Shown piece after piece: positions 1 to 5,997 of a DNA stretch of 7,368 nt. The notes under the pieces are model-generated. The model saw only the letters and a program-made list of their open reading frames with translations. It was not told the origin of the DNA and ran no database searches. The position numbers and the translations under genes are program-made. The stretch's first letter is position 1. Every line of letters begins with the position of its first letter. Location of the stretch: the NCBI GenBank assembly GCA_034190305.1, contig JAXHSV010000154.1, positions 1 to 7,368 of the forward strand, written 5' to 3'. The DNA comes from JAUWNJ01 sp034190305 (lineage in GTDB: Bacteria > Planctomycetota > Phycisphaerae > SM23-33).

Positions 1-55
1 CTTGCGGCCGCGGCTCGTTTATCTCCCGCCGGCACATAGGTTTTATTCGCCGGAA

Positions 56-82
56 TAATCCGTGTAATTCGTGTAATTCGTG
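56..82. repeat. 9-bp tandem repeat, three copies
   Basis: Three head-to-tail units read TAATCCGTG (56-64), TAATTCGTG (65-73) and TAATTCGTG (74-82). The last two are identical and the first differs at one base. The array is followed by an AT-rich stretch. I cannot assign a function. It could be a small microsatellite or part of a dispersed intergenic repeat. Confidence 0.8.
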
Positions 83-160
83 GACTGATTTTTAAAACTG
101 GACAAAAAAATGACCTCGAAAGCCGCAACTAGTCGTATAGTAAGGAGTTACAGTTTTTTA

Positions 161-270
161 TATGTTCCCAAATTTTCTGAAACTTTCCGAAACTTTCCGA
201 ATTTTTCCGAATCTTTTCCGTTTTGTTCCAAATTGTTCCCAATCGTTCCGAACGATTCCGGATTTTTCCG
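161..270. repeat. Degenerate 10-bp-period tandem repeat (TTCCGA-rich)
   Basis: About eleven units follow each other at almost exactly 10-bp spacing. Each ends in a variant of TTTCCGA. Examples are AACTTTCCGA at 181-190 and again at 191-200, ATTTTTCCGA at 201-210, AATCGTTCCG at 241-250 and GATTTTTCCG at 261-270. The register slips by about one base around 211-220. Units diverge most at the two ends, as in an ageing tandem array. The pyrimidine tracts recur at about one helical turn, so the DNA could be intrinsically bent, which is an inference. The short open frames across it, on both strands, are artefacts of the repeat. Confidence 0.8.
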
Positions 271-290
271 CTAGATTCACTTCGCTCATC

Positions 291-315
291 TACCGGCTTG
301 CCTACAATGCCGGCA
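291..315 (-). other. Hairpin between the repeat array and the HAD gene
   Basis: Read on the minus strand, TGCCGGC (315-309) can pair with GCCGGTA (297-291). This gives a 7-bp stem including one G-U pair and an 11-nt loop. It begins 18 nt after the TAA of the HAD gene, where a transcript end would be expected. No run of U follows, so it is not a standard intrinsic terminator. It could protect the 3' end or be a small REP-like palindrome. Confidence 0.35.
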
Positions 316-333
316 GGCAGGGTTTGGATGGTG

Positions 334-1197
334 TTAACTATTAAGCACCGCATCAACGAATTCGGATACGGGGCACGAACCGCGCGGCGAAAGTATCATT
401 TTCGCCGTTTTGCGAAGTTCGTCCGGGGCGTCAGCCGGCGTCCCGGAGATGCCCGAACCCCGCAGCATTGCCAGGTCGTTATTGTCGTCGCCGATGGCGG
501 CGAAGGCAGACGGGGCGATTCGATAACCCTGCCCGACGTACTGAATGGCAGTGAACTTGTCGGTCCCGGCAGAGAATGCCTCGACAATATCCACGTCGCG
601 GTGCGAGAGGTAGATGTCCTGAATCTCGATCCGCCCGGCGAAGTGCCGTTTGAGCACTTCGACGGCGGGTCGGCCTGCGCCGGGTTCTTCCAGGGCGCTG
701 ATTCGCAACGGGCGGGGATAGCCGTCGCAATCGAGCCGGTCAACCTGCCGAATCCGACGAGGTGTAGCGTTGATGAAATTCTGATAGAGCGGGCGGTCAT
801 CATATCGGCCTACGAGAAAATAATCGAACCCCTCCCGCCAGGCATCGACCAGCGCCATTACCGGATATCCCATCCGCTGCATCTGTTGGGTAAGTTCCTG
901 CGCGGTGGTTTTGTCGAACGTCCGGCTGTAGAGTGTCCGCCCGGTGTCAGGTTCGACGATAAGCGCCCCTCCGGCGCAGACGACAGGCCCGTGCGGGGCG
1001 GGAAGGCGGAGGTCTTGCCATAAATTTCTGGTTTCTTCCCAACTCCGTCCGGTGCAAAGAGTTACGACGATACCGGCATGAGTGGCTTCATGGAGCGAAT
1101 CAACGTCGGCATCGTCCATCACGCCGTGATTCATTAGCGTCCCATCGACATCGACGGCCAGGAGTTTGTACTTTCCGGTTCCCACGGCGCTCACCAT
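334..1197 (-). CDS. Cof-type HAD-superfamily phosphatase
   Basis: This 287-residue cytoplasmic hydrolase is of the haloacid dehalogenase superfamily, Cof/IIB type, and is predicted to remove phosphate from small molecules such as sugar phosphates. All four HAD motifs are visible: DVDGT at 16-20, with the nucleophile Asp16 and acid/base Asp18; motif II Thr in CTGR (48-51); motif III Lys214 in GTDK; and the metal-binding GDDNND at 236-241. The segment between motifs II and III, about 80-200, fits a C2-type cap. Its length is close to the usual 260-290 residues. The ATG overlaps the thioredoxin reductase stop by 7 nt (ATGGTGA), and GGAG lies 4 nt upstream, so the two are translationally linked. 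After the metal site the usual AMGNA signature is replaced by SGTPADA, which suggests divergence. The substrate cannot be predicted. Confidence 0.9.
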   Translation of the reverse strand: MVSAVGTGKYKLLAVDVDGTLMNHGVMDDADVDSLHEATHAGIVVTLCTGRSWEETRNLWQDLRLPAPHGPVVCAGGALIVEPDTGRTLYSRTFDKTTAQELTQQMQRMGYPVMALVDAWREGFDYFLVGRYDDRPLYQNFINATPRRIRQVDRLDCDGYPRPLRISALEEPGAGRPAVEVLKRHFAGRIEIQDIYLSHRDVDIVEAFSAGTDKFTAIQYVGQGYRIAPSAFAAIGDDNNDLAMLRGSGISGTPADAPDELRKTAKMILSPRGSCPVSEFVDAVLNS

Positions 1198-2204
1198 CCG
1201 GCTCCGCCTATGCCTTCGGCAGATTCACTGGTCCATGCGGCTGGGTCTCGGAAATACTGCTTGAGCATCATCGCAGCCACAACGCCGTCGGCACAGGCGG
1301 TTACCAGTTGCATGGCTGCACCGGCCCGGCAGTCACCGGCAGCGAATACTCCCGGCAGCGAGGTCTGGAACGTCTGGCAGTTACACCTGATGTATCCGGC
1401 ATCGTCCAACTCCACCGCGCCGGCGAGCCATTTCGTGTTCGGGACCATCCCGGCGAAGATAAAAACGCCATCGACCTTCATCTCTTCGACGCCGCCTGTA
1501 TTGACGTTCTTTATCACTACGTGGTCGATATCGTCACCGGCGGAGTTGGGGATGATTTCTTCGAGAACGTATGGCAGTTTGATCTCGATATTATGCTTGT
1601 CGGCCTTATCGTAAAGTTCCTCGACGAGAATTTTTTGTGCGCGGAATTCCGTTCGACGGTGGATGAGCGTGATCTTTTTTGTGAACCTTTCAGCCAGGTA
1701 TATGGCGTCTTCGACGGCGGTGTTTCCTCCCCCGACGGTCAGGACGTGTTTGTCGCGGTAGAACGCCCCGTCGCAGGTCGCGCAGTATGAGACTCGCGTA
1801 GCCTGCCGCATCTCGGCCTCGCCGGGGACGCCGAGCGAACGATAATCGCTTCCGGGGCAGAGTATGACTGCCCGGCCAAGGCAGGTCTTTTCCCCGCCGT
1901 TGACCTGGACTTCAATGACGCCGTCGTCCTTTCGGCGAAGTGATGTGGCTTCGGCGCCGGTCGTTACAGAGGCTCCGAAATTTTCCACCTGTTTGGTCAT
2001 TTGCGCGATAAGGTCAGGCCCGCTGACAAGTTCATATCCGGGGTAGTTTTCGATCCGTTCAGTCAGGAGGATTTGCCCGCCCGGAAGACCGGACTTGTCG
2101 AGTATTAGCGTATCGTATCGGTCCCGCGTGGCGTACAGCGCAGCGGCGAACCCTGCCGGGCCTGCGCCGATGATAATCACATCGTGAATTTTGCTTTCCG
2201 GCAT
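1191..2204 (-). CDS. trxB: Thioredoxin reductase (NADPH-dependent flavoprotein)
   Basis: This 337-residue cytoplasmic enzyme transfers electrons from NADPH through FAD to a redox-active disulfide and then to thioredoxin. Visible motifs, in order: FAD-binding GAGPAG (13-18), the redox pair CATC (141-144), the NADPH-binding loop GGGNTA (158-163), HRR (182-184) with FRA (187-189) for the NADPH 2'-phosphate, and the second FAD motif AAGD (288-291). The start chosen is the ATG at 2204. It has GAGG 7 nt upstream and aligns with the usual N-terminus; an in-frame start at 2249 would add 15 atypical residues. The gene begins 1 nt after the stop of the upstream exported protein and overlaps the next gene. 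Oddities are a roughly 17-residue C-terminal tail beyond the usual end, Met-Gln (298-299) where Arg-Gln is common near the FAD, and extra cysteines at 274, 276, 292 and 304. Confidence 0.95.
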   Translation of the reverse strand: MPESKIHDVIIIGAGPAGFAAALYATRDRYDTLILDKSGLPGGQILLTERIENYPGYELVSGPDLIAQMTKQVENFGASVTTGAEATSLRRKDDGVIEVQVNGGEKTCLGRAVILCPGSDYRSLGVPGEAEMRQATRVSYCATCDGAFYRDKHVLTVGGGNTAVEDAIYLAERFTKKITLIHRRTEFRAQKILVEELYDKADKHNIEIKLPYVLEEIIPNSAGDDIDHVVIKNVNTGGVEEMKVDGVFIFAGMVPNTKWLAGAVELDDAGYIRCNCQTFQTSLPGVFAAGDCRAGAAMQLVTACADGVVAAMMLKQYFRDPAAWTSESAEGIGGAGW

Positions 2205-2205
2205 C

Positions 2206-3567
2206 TTATTTCCTCTTTGCCCTTGATGAGAGTTTATCCAGTTCGACAAGTTCGGCTGCGAATCGCGCGGAGATTTCCTTTCGGTCGGACTGTTCCATCG
2301 TCAGCCCGCCGGGCGTCTGCATCCGCAGGATCATGCCTTTTTCGTCCACCCACAGGTTGGCCGTCGGGGCCTGCTGGGACATCTGGTTCGTCAGGTGGGT
2401 CGCCTTGACTGACTTTGCGCCTATGCGGATGGTTTCAGTCCCGACGACCCGGACGGTCCGCATATCGAAGTCGTTCTTTTCGGGGTTATACACGGCGAAG
2501 GCGTATGTTTCGGCCTTTGAGCGGTCCAGCAACCTCGGAAGCGTGGCGCTGAAGGCTTCGGGAAGATATGCCGACCGGATGGTTTCGGGCACTTCACATT
2601 TCCAGCTTTGCCGGTGCACACCCGGACGGTTGACCTGGACCAGCAGCATGGTGTCCTTCTTAATGGCATCCCGGATTTCCACCGAGGCGGTCTTTCCCCT
2701 GCCCTGGATGGACACCTGCTTCCACTGCTCGAAATTCCGGTCGGGCGCAGCGAACAACGTCTTATACGTCAGTTGCATGGGGGTATCGGGAAGTATAAGC
2801 GCGCCGCTGCTGACGACGTTCAGGCCCTGTGTGTCTTGTTGCTTGGTTATCGATTCGGTCAGTTGGATAAAACCGATAATTTTGCCTTTCAGTTTGATTA
2901 GGCAGTAATAAGGATGCCTGCTGATTATCGTCTGAAGTTTCGCGACGGACATATTTTCCAGGACCGCTGAGCCTTGCGCCAGGTTTTGTTTGTATTCAGC
3001 CGTTGCGATTTTGGGGTCAAATAATGTCAGACTATCGAGAACCGCCGTAATGACGGCGTCCATCTCCGCCCTGGCGGTGGGAGCCCCGCTGATGTTCAAA
3101 ACGAGGTGTTCGCCGGGTTTTGTTCTCACCCACGTCTGTCGTTGCCAAAGTTCGAACGCGGCGGTCCATGTGCCGCTAAAGTGCATCGCCGGTTTGCCTG
3201 CAACGACGGAAATCTGCGTGGACTCGACCTTGAAATTTCCGGTCCTGGACAATTCGGCTGCAATGGCCTGAGCGTATTCTGAAAGAAGCAGATCGGTCGG
3301 TTTGTGCTTTGTCCGAAGGACCTCCAGCGACCAGCGGACCGCGTCGGTCTGTGTGTCTCTTCGCGCCCATCCGACCAGCCGGCGGGTTGAGGTCTGCCTG
3401 ATGCGATCTGTGTCGGTCGGCGGGCAGAGCGAAAATCCGACCAACCGGTCGGTATAGCGCGGACCAAGTTTTACAGAGCCACTAGGTGCGGTTGTTACAG
3501 GCTGGGTTGACTGCCCAGCCGCCGCAATCGGCATCGCCAAAAGTGCTATGGAAAAAATCAATCTCAT
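2206..3567 (-). CDS. Exported protein of unknown function
   Basis: I do not recognise a named family for this 453-residue protein. The N-terminus MRLIFSIALLAMPIAAAGQ is a Sec signal peptide: one Arg, a hydrophobic core, and AAA/AAG before a likely cut near residue 18. The mature protein appears soluble, with no further membrane helix. Residues about 35-190 resemble a small alpha/beta domain beginning GFSLCPP and containing a Trp-rich strand region. Residues about 210-430 look beta-rich, ending in WVDEKGMILRMQ. That strand pattern is reminiscent of DUF3108-like or lipoprotein-carrier folds, but the resemblance is weak. It is the first gene of the operon, with a perfect TATAAT box just upstream and a purine-rich GAAAGGG ribosome site. 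Its stop is 1 nt from the trxB start. A role in envelope lipid or protein handling is conceivable but unproven. Confidence 0.85.
   Translation of the reverse strand: MRLIFSIALLAMPIAAAGQSTQPVTTAPSGSVKLGPRYTDRLVGFSLCPPTDTDRIRQTSTRRLVGWARRDTQTDAVRWSLEVLRTKHKPTDLLLSEYAQAIAAELSRTGNFKVESTQISVVAGKPAMHFSGTWTAAFELWQRQTWVRTKPGEHLVLNISGAPTARAEMDAVITAVLDSLTLFDPKIATAEYKQNLAQGSAVLENMSVAKLQTIISRHPYYCLIKLKGKIIGFIQLTESITKQQDTQGLNVVSSGALILPDTPMQLTYKTLFAAPDRNFEQWKQVSIQGRGKTASVEIRDAIKKDTMLLVQVNRPGVHRQSWKCEVPETIRSAYLPEAFSATLPRLLDRSKAETYAFAVYNPEKNDFDMRTVRVVGTETIRIGAKSVKATHLTNQMSQQAPTANLWVDEKGMILRMQTPGGLTMEQSDRKEISARFAAELVELDKLSSRAKRK
2211..2216 (-). promoter_or_regulatory. Ribosome-binding site of trxB inside the upstream gene
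   Basis: AGAGGA on the minus strand lies 6 nt before the ATG at 2204, with core GAGG 7 nt away. It sits within the last codons of the upstream exported-protein gene, whose Arg-Lys end it encodes. This decides the start of thioredoxin reductase and implies translational coupling. Confidence 0.7.
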
Positions 3568-3588
3568 GGCCTTTCCCTTTCACTCGAC

Positions 3589-3617
3589 ATTATAGGAGTT
3601 CCCCTCGTGCGTTTTAA
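3589..3617 (-). promoter_or_regulatory. Sigma-70-type promoter of the exported protein-trxB-HAD operon
   Basis: On the minus strand a perfect -10 box TATAAT (3594-3589) lies 17 nt from a -35-like TTAAAA (3617-3612), which matches 4 of 6 consensus bases. Transcription would start near 3582, leaving a leader of about 15 nt before the ATG at 3567. The -10 match and position are convincing; the -35 box is weak. Confidence 0.55.
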
Positions 3618-3632
3618 TACCAAAATGCTCCC

Positions 3633-3662
3633 TTGATGTATTAAGACTTTGGTGGTTATTAC
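3633..3662 (+). promoter_or_regulatory. Possible promoter of the four-helix membrane protein
   Basis: TTGATG (3633-3638) and TATTAC (3657-3662) are separated by 18 nt. Each matches 4 of 6 consensus bases. It would give a leader of about 85 nt before the ATG at 3756. The region is AT-rich, so chance matches are likely. Confidence 0.25.
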
Positions 3663-3741
3663 AACTAACGTTACCTTCGAATCTATCCGAGAAGCAAATA
3701 TGCGTATTTCCGGTAAGTTACGCGCTGTTTGCACTGTAGTC

Positions 3742-3748
3742 AAGGAGG
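3742..3748 (+). promoter_or_regulatory. Strong Shine-Dalgarno of the membrane protein gene
   Basis: AAGGAGG lies 7 nt before the ATG at 3756. It selects this start over an in-frame ATG at 3729, which lies upstream of the site and would add nine residues. Confidence 0.8.
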
Positions 3749-3755
3749 CCCGGAT

Positions 3756-4622
3756 ATGACCCAAAACAACCCAAAACCTCGCGCCAGCATGATCGCGCCG
3801 CTTCCACTTGCACTGCTTCTGGCAGCCTTCTTCTTCCTGCCCTGGCTGAGAGTCTCCTGCGACGCCAGTCAATTCACCGAGACAATGCAAAGGTGCAACG
3901 CTTCGGAGACACCGATGACGGCGCAGAGCGGGGCCATTCCCGAGATAACCGCGAAGATCGGACAAGCCAGCGGCTGGGAACTGGCTGGAGGAAATATCTC
4001 GCTCGATACCGCCTATGCCCGGCAGGACAGCCCTGTCGGTTCCGACAAGCCACCACTCAAGAGCAGGACCTGGCTGTACATGGGCCTGTTGCTGCCTGTC
4101 CTGGCGCTGCTTCTCAGCTGGTTTGGGGTGACGGGCAAGGCAAAGTCCACAACGGTCGGCACGTGGTTGCTGCTTATCGGGGTCGCCGGGACGGTGATTG
4201 TTATTCTGGCGGCGTCCATCGACTACGTGGACGACGCGATAGACCACTCGCTGGATCAAGCCGCCAAGAGTGGCGGCAGCGGGCCGACGCCATGTCCGGC
4301 CGGGCTTCGAGAGGCCAAGAGCCAGATGAAGAAAATCGTCAAGACCAAGGGCACGGTCTGGCTATGGAGTTCGCTGGGGATGTACGTTCTGCTGGCGGGC
4401 TGTGGAATCGCCGCTCGAAGTACGCCGCTGGGATTCGTCGCCGAACAGGAGACTGACTCGTCTCCGGCGTTCGGCAACTCGATGCCATATGAAGGAATGC
4501 GCACCCCCAGCCAGGGGACTGTTCCGAACTTCGGCCCGGATCTGATCCCCAGAGAACCCCCTCCTGAAAAACAGACTGACGGTATGGAGGCCCGGACCAC
4601 GACGCACGATCCGCTGGGCTGA
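3756..4622 (+). CDS. Four-helix integral membrane protein of unknown function
   Basis: I do not recognise this 288-residue protein. Predicted membrane segments are at about 12-32 (ending FFFLPWLRV), 105-127, 134-154 and 200-220. Between helices 1 and 2 is a loop of about 70 residues with cysteines at 35 and 47 and a TAQSGA...SGWELAGG segment; it is probably outside the inner membrane. The loop between helices 3 and 4 carries one Cys and several Lys. The last 68 residues are hydrophilic and rich in Pro, Gly and Thr, probably disordered and cytoplasmic. The start is fixed by AAGGAGG 7 nt upstream. It is transcribed divergently from the trxB operon and converges with the sigma-factor gene, whose stop is 10 bp away. 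A membrane anti-sigma role was considered because of the neighbour, but no anti-sigma domain or zinc motif is visible. Confidence 0.85.
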   Translation: MTQNNPKPRASMIAPLPLALLLAAFFFLPWLRVSCDASQFTETMQRCNASETPMTAQSGAIPEITAKIGQASGWELAGGNISLDTAYARQDSPVGSDKPPLKSRTWLYMGLLLPVLALLLSWFGVTGKAKSTTVGTWLLLIGVAGTVIVILAASIDYVDDAIDHSLDQAAKSGGSGPTPCPAGLREAKSQMKKIVKTKGTVWLWSSLGMYVLLAGCGIAARSTPLGFVAEQETDSSPAFGNSMPYEGMRTPSQGTVPNFGPDLIPREPPPEKQTDGMEARTTTHDPLG

Positions 4623-4632
4623 TGTTACCGGA

Positions 4633-5793
4633 TTACCGTGTCCACCCACAACCGGGACATCGCACACCCAGAATGCGGGCAGCGGCATGGCGCACCTTGT
4701 GCTTGCTGTCGTCCAAGGCCTTTTCCAGGGCCTGTGTCACGCGTGAGTCGCCGGCATTGCGGTAGGCGCCCAGCGACAGCACGGCGGCGCGTCGGACATT
4801 GAAATTCTCGTCGGTCATCCCCGCCATCAGCCTCTCAATGCCTGGAAGGCTCTTGCTTGTGGGAGTTCCAATCGCATGTGGTCCGGTGACGGACCGGTCC
4901 GGGTGGATACGGCTGGCATACCAGTTGAGTGCCGCTCGCCGAACTCTGGCTGAGCGGTCTTCCAGCATTCGCTCCAGCTCCAGCAGGCTTCTCTCGTCGC
5001 GCCGAAGGCCGAAACGAATGATGGTACGCCACCTCAGGCGGCGTGACCCCGAGCGCGAAAGGGCCATGTCGATGCGGAAACCCTCTTCGCCTTCTTTCAG
5101 GATTCTCCGCTCTTCGTCGCGAATTGCCTCGTGCCACGCCGAGGGGAGGTGGTTCCTTGCCGGTCCCTTGGCGCCGAACACCCGGATTGCCGTCTCCAGG
5201 CGGCGGGCGAAGGCCTCGTCGGGTGCGTTGTCTTTGCAGGCTTGCTCAACCATGGCCAGTTCCTTTCGTAAAGCCGCTCGGCCGCGCTGAAGGCGACCCT
5301 TGAGCGTTCCCTTGCTGATGCTCAGGAATCCGCATATCTCCGAGTAATTCAGCCCGTCGGCGTAGTAAAGTGTCAGGGCCTCGCGGTCCTTCTCCTTGAC
5401 ATTGAGTAGGGCCCGCTGTACGAGTGCCTGCTCCTCGTTTTCGGCTGCAATCTGCTGGCTCGATGCGGCCGGCTCGGGAGCCCCGACTCGCTCGGCGGCC
5501 TTACGCGCCAAGGCCTCCTCTCGCTGCCGGTTCCGCCGGATTTCGAAGGCAGTGTTGCGTGCGATCCCGCACAACCAGGCGCCGAACCGGTCGGGATCCT
5601 TGAGATTCGGCAGATCGCAGTAGGCGCACAGAAACGCCTCCTGCGCAGCGTCCAAGGCAAGGTGGAAGTCGGCGAGTACACCAAGGGCCACGCCATAGAC
5701 ATGGTCCTGATACCTGCGCACCAGTGCGCAGAATGGTTCAATATCACCGGCCAGAACCGCGCCGACCAAACTGGCATCCGTCTGTTCGCTCAT
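4633..5793 (-). CDS. ECF-type RNA polymerase sigma factor fused to HEAT-like repeats
   Basis: This 386-residue protein would direct RNA polymerase to a specific promoter set. Region 2 is at about 18-87, including the DAAQEAFLCAY helix and the RFGAWLCGIARN segment for -10 recognition. Region 4 is at about 124-180, with a helix-turn-helix around LNYSEICGFLSISKGTLKGRL for -35 recognition. A charged linker (185-245) follows, then a C-terminal domain with at least three HEAT-like helical repeats at about 268-294, 317-344 and 351-376. Each repeat carries an RRAAL or RHAAA helix typical of such scaffolds. Classical ECF factors stop near 180-200 residues, so half of this protein is extra and could bind a regulator. 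The ATG at 5793 is preferred to the TTG at 5802. The Shine-Dalgarno is weak (GTGGG). The last residues include CPGC. A tRNA-like fold lies just upstream. Confidence 0.92.
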   Translation of the reverse strand: MSEQTDASLVGAVLAGDIEPFCALVRRYQDHVYGVALGVLADFHLALDAAQEAFLCAYCDLPNLKDPDRFGAWLCGIARNTAFEIRRNRQREEALARKAAERVGAPEPAASSQQIAAENEEQALVQRALLNVKEKDREALTLYYADGLNYSEICGFLSISKGTLKGRLQRGRAALRKELAMVEQACKDNAPDEAFARRLETAIRVFGAKGPARNHLPSAWHEAIRDEERRILKEGEEGFRIDMALSRSGSRRLRWRTIIRFGLRRDERSLLELERMLEDRSARVRRAALNWYASRIHPDRSVTGPHAIGTPTSKSLPGIERLMAGMTDENFNVRRAAVLSLGAYRNAGDSRVTQALEKALDDSKHKVRHAAARILGVRCPGCGWTR

Positions 5794-5805
5794 AGCCCAC
5801 AAAAT

Positions 5806-5889
5806 GACGGAACCGGGCGTGGCAAGATTTGAACTTGCGCCCTGCCCTTGCGGGCCGCTCTGTCTCTGAGCTACGCCGCCCGGCCCGTC
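5806..5889 (-). ncRNA. tRNA-like RNA lacking a normal anticodon loop, in the sigma gene leader
   Basis: The minus strand folds as a cloverleaf-like RNA. The outer stem is CCGGGCG (5883-5877) with CGCCCGG (5819-5813), all seven pairs matched. It is extended by GACGG (5889-5885) with CCGTC (5810-5806), across a small G/TT internal loop. The D-like arm is GCTC-AGAGACA-GAGC (5871-5857), preceded by GTA. The anticodon position holds GCCC-GCAA-GGGC (5855-5844), a 4-bp stem with a GNRA tetraloop and no anticodon. A 5-nt variable segment AGGGC follows. The T-like arm is GCAAG-TTCAAAT-CTTGC (5838-5822). No CCA end follows. The linkers at the outer stem (5 nt and 2 nt) differ from a true tRNA. It ends 12 nt before the sigma-factor ATG, so it is probably in that gene's 5' leader. 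The alternative is a decayed tRNA. The fold is read by eye. Confidence 0.6.
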
Positions 5890-5997
5890 GATAGTATGTG
5901 TGTTCTCATCGCAGATAGGGAGCGCGAAATCTCCGGATTCTCAGCGCCCGCTGGAATGTGGAATAACATCCCGCATTTTCCCCGGCCCCGTATCGCC

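Larger units (their letters stand above)
1..333. other. Non-coding region downstream of the HAD gene
   Basis: This stretch lies beyond the 3' end of the minus-strand operon. I see no convincing gene in it. The short open frames crossing it are translations of a T-rich tandem repeat and have biased, repetitive composition. A possible ribosome-binding motif AAGGAG at 142-147 is 14 nt from the ATG at 162, but the frame behind it is only repeat sequence. The region contains a 9-bp tandem repeat, a 10-bp-period repeat and a hairpin, listed separately. A NotI-type palindrome GCGGCCGC is at 4-11. The first 50 bases could be the end of a neighbouring gene, but this cannot be decided here. Confidence 0.7.

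Noticed and set aside
161..270. A CRISPR array
   Set aside because: The units are 10 bp, contiguous and degenerate. There are no spacers of regular length and no cas genes.
129..356. Short open frames on both strands through the decamer repeat
   Set aside because: The translations are simple products of the 10-bp repeat. The minus one begins inside the HAD gene and the plus one has a ribosome-binding motif at an unsuitable distance.
223..1023. A 266-residue open frame on the plus strand opposite the HAD gene
   Set aside because: The minus strand encodes all four HAD motifs. The plus frame begins in the tandem repeat and shows no family features; it is a high-GC antisense shadow.
3564..4259. 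A 231-residue open frame on the minus strand opposite the membrane protein gene
   Set aside because: It has no ribosome-binding site of note, shows low-complexity Gln/Arg/Gly-rich sequence, and is antisense to a gene with a strong Shine-Dalgarno and clear membrane helices. It also would cover the operon promoter.
4600..4660. A bidirectional terminator between the convergent membrane protein and sigma genes
   Set aside because: The gap is 10 bp and no stem with a U run could be found in or next to it.
5794..5802. TTG start codon for the sigma factor, nine bases upstream of the ATG
   Set aside because: It would start only 3 nt after the tRNA-like stem, leaving no room for a ribosome-binding site. 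The ATG at 5793 fits the normal ECF N-terminus.
5811..5885. An ordinary functional tRNA gene on the minus strand
   Set aside because: No 7-nt anticodon loop, no U33, no encoded CCA, altered D loop (GA instead of GG) and irregular linkers at the outer stem. It cannot be assigned an amino acid.
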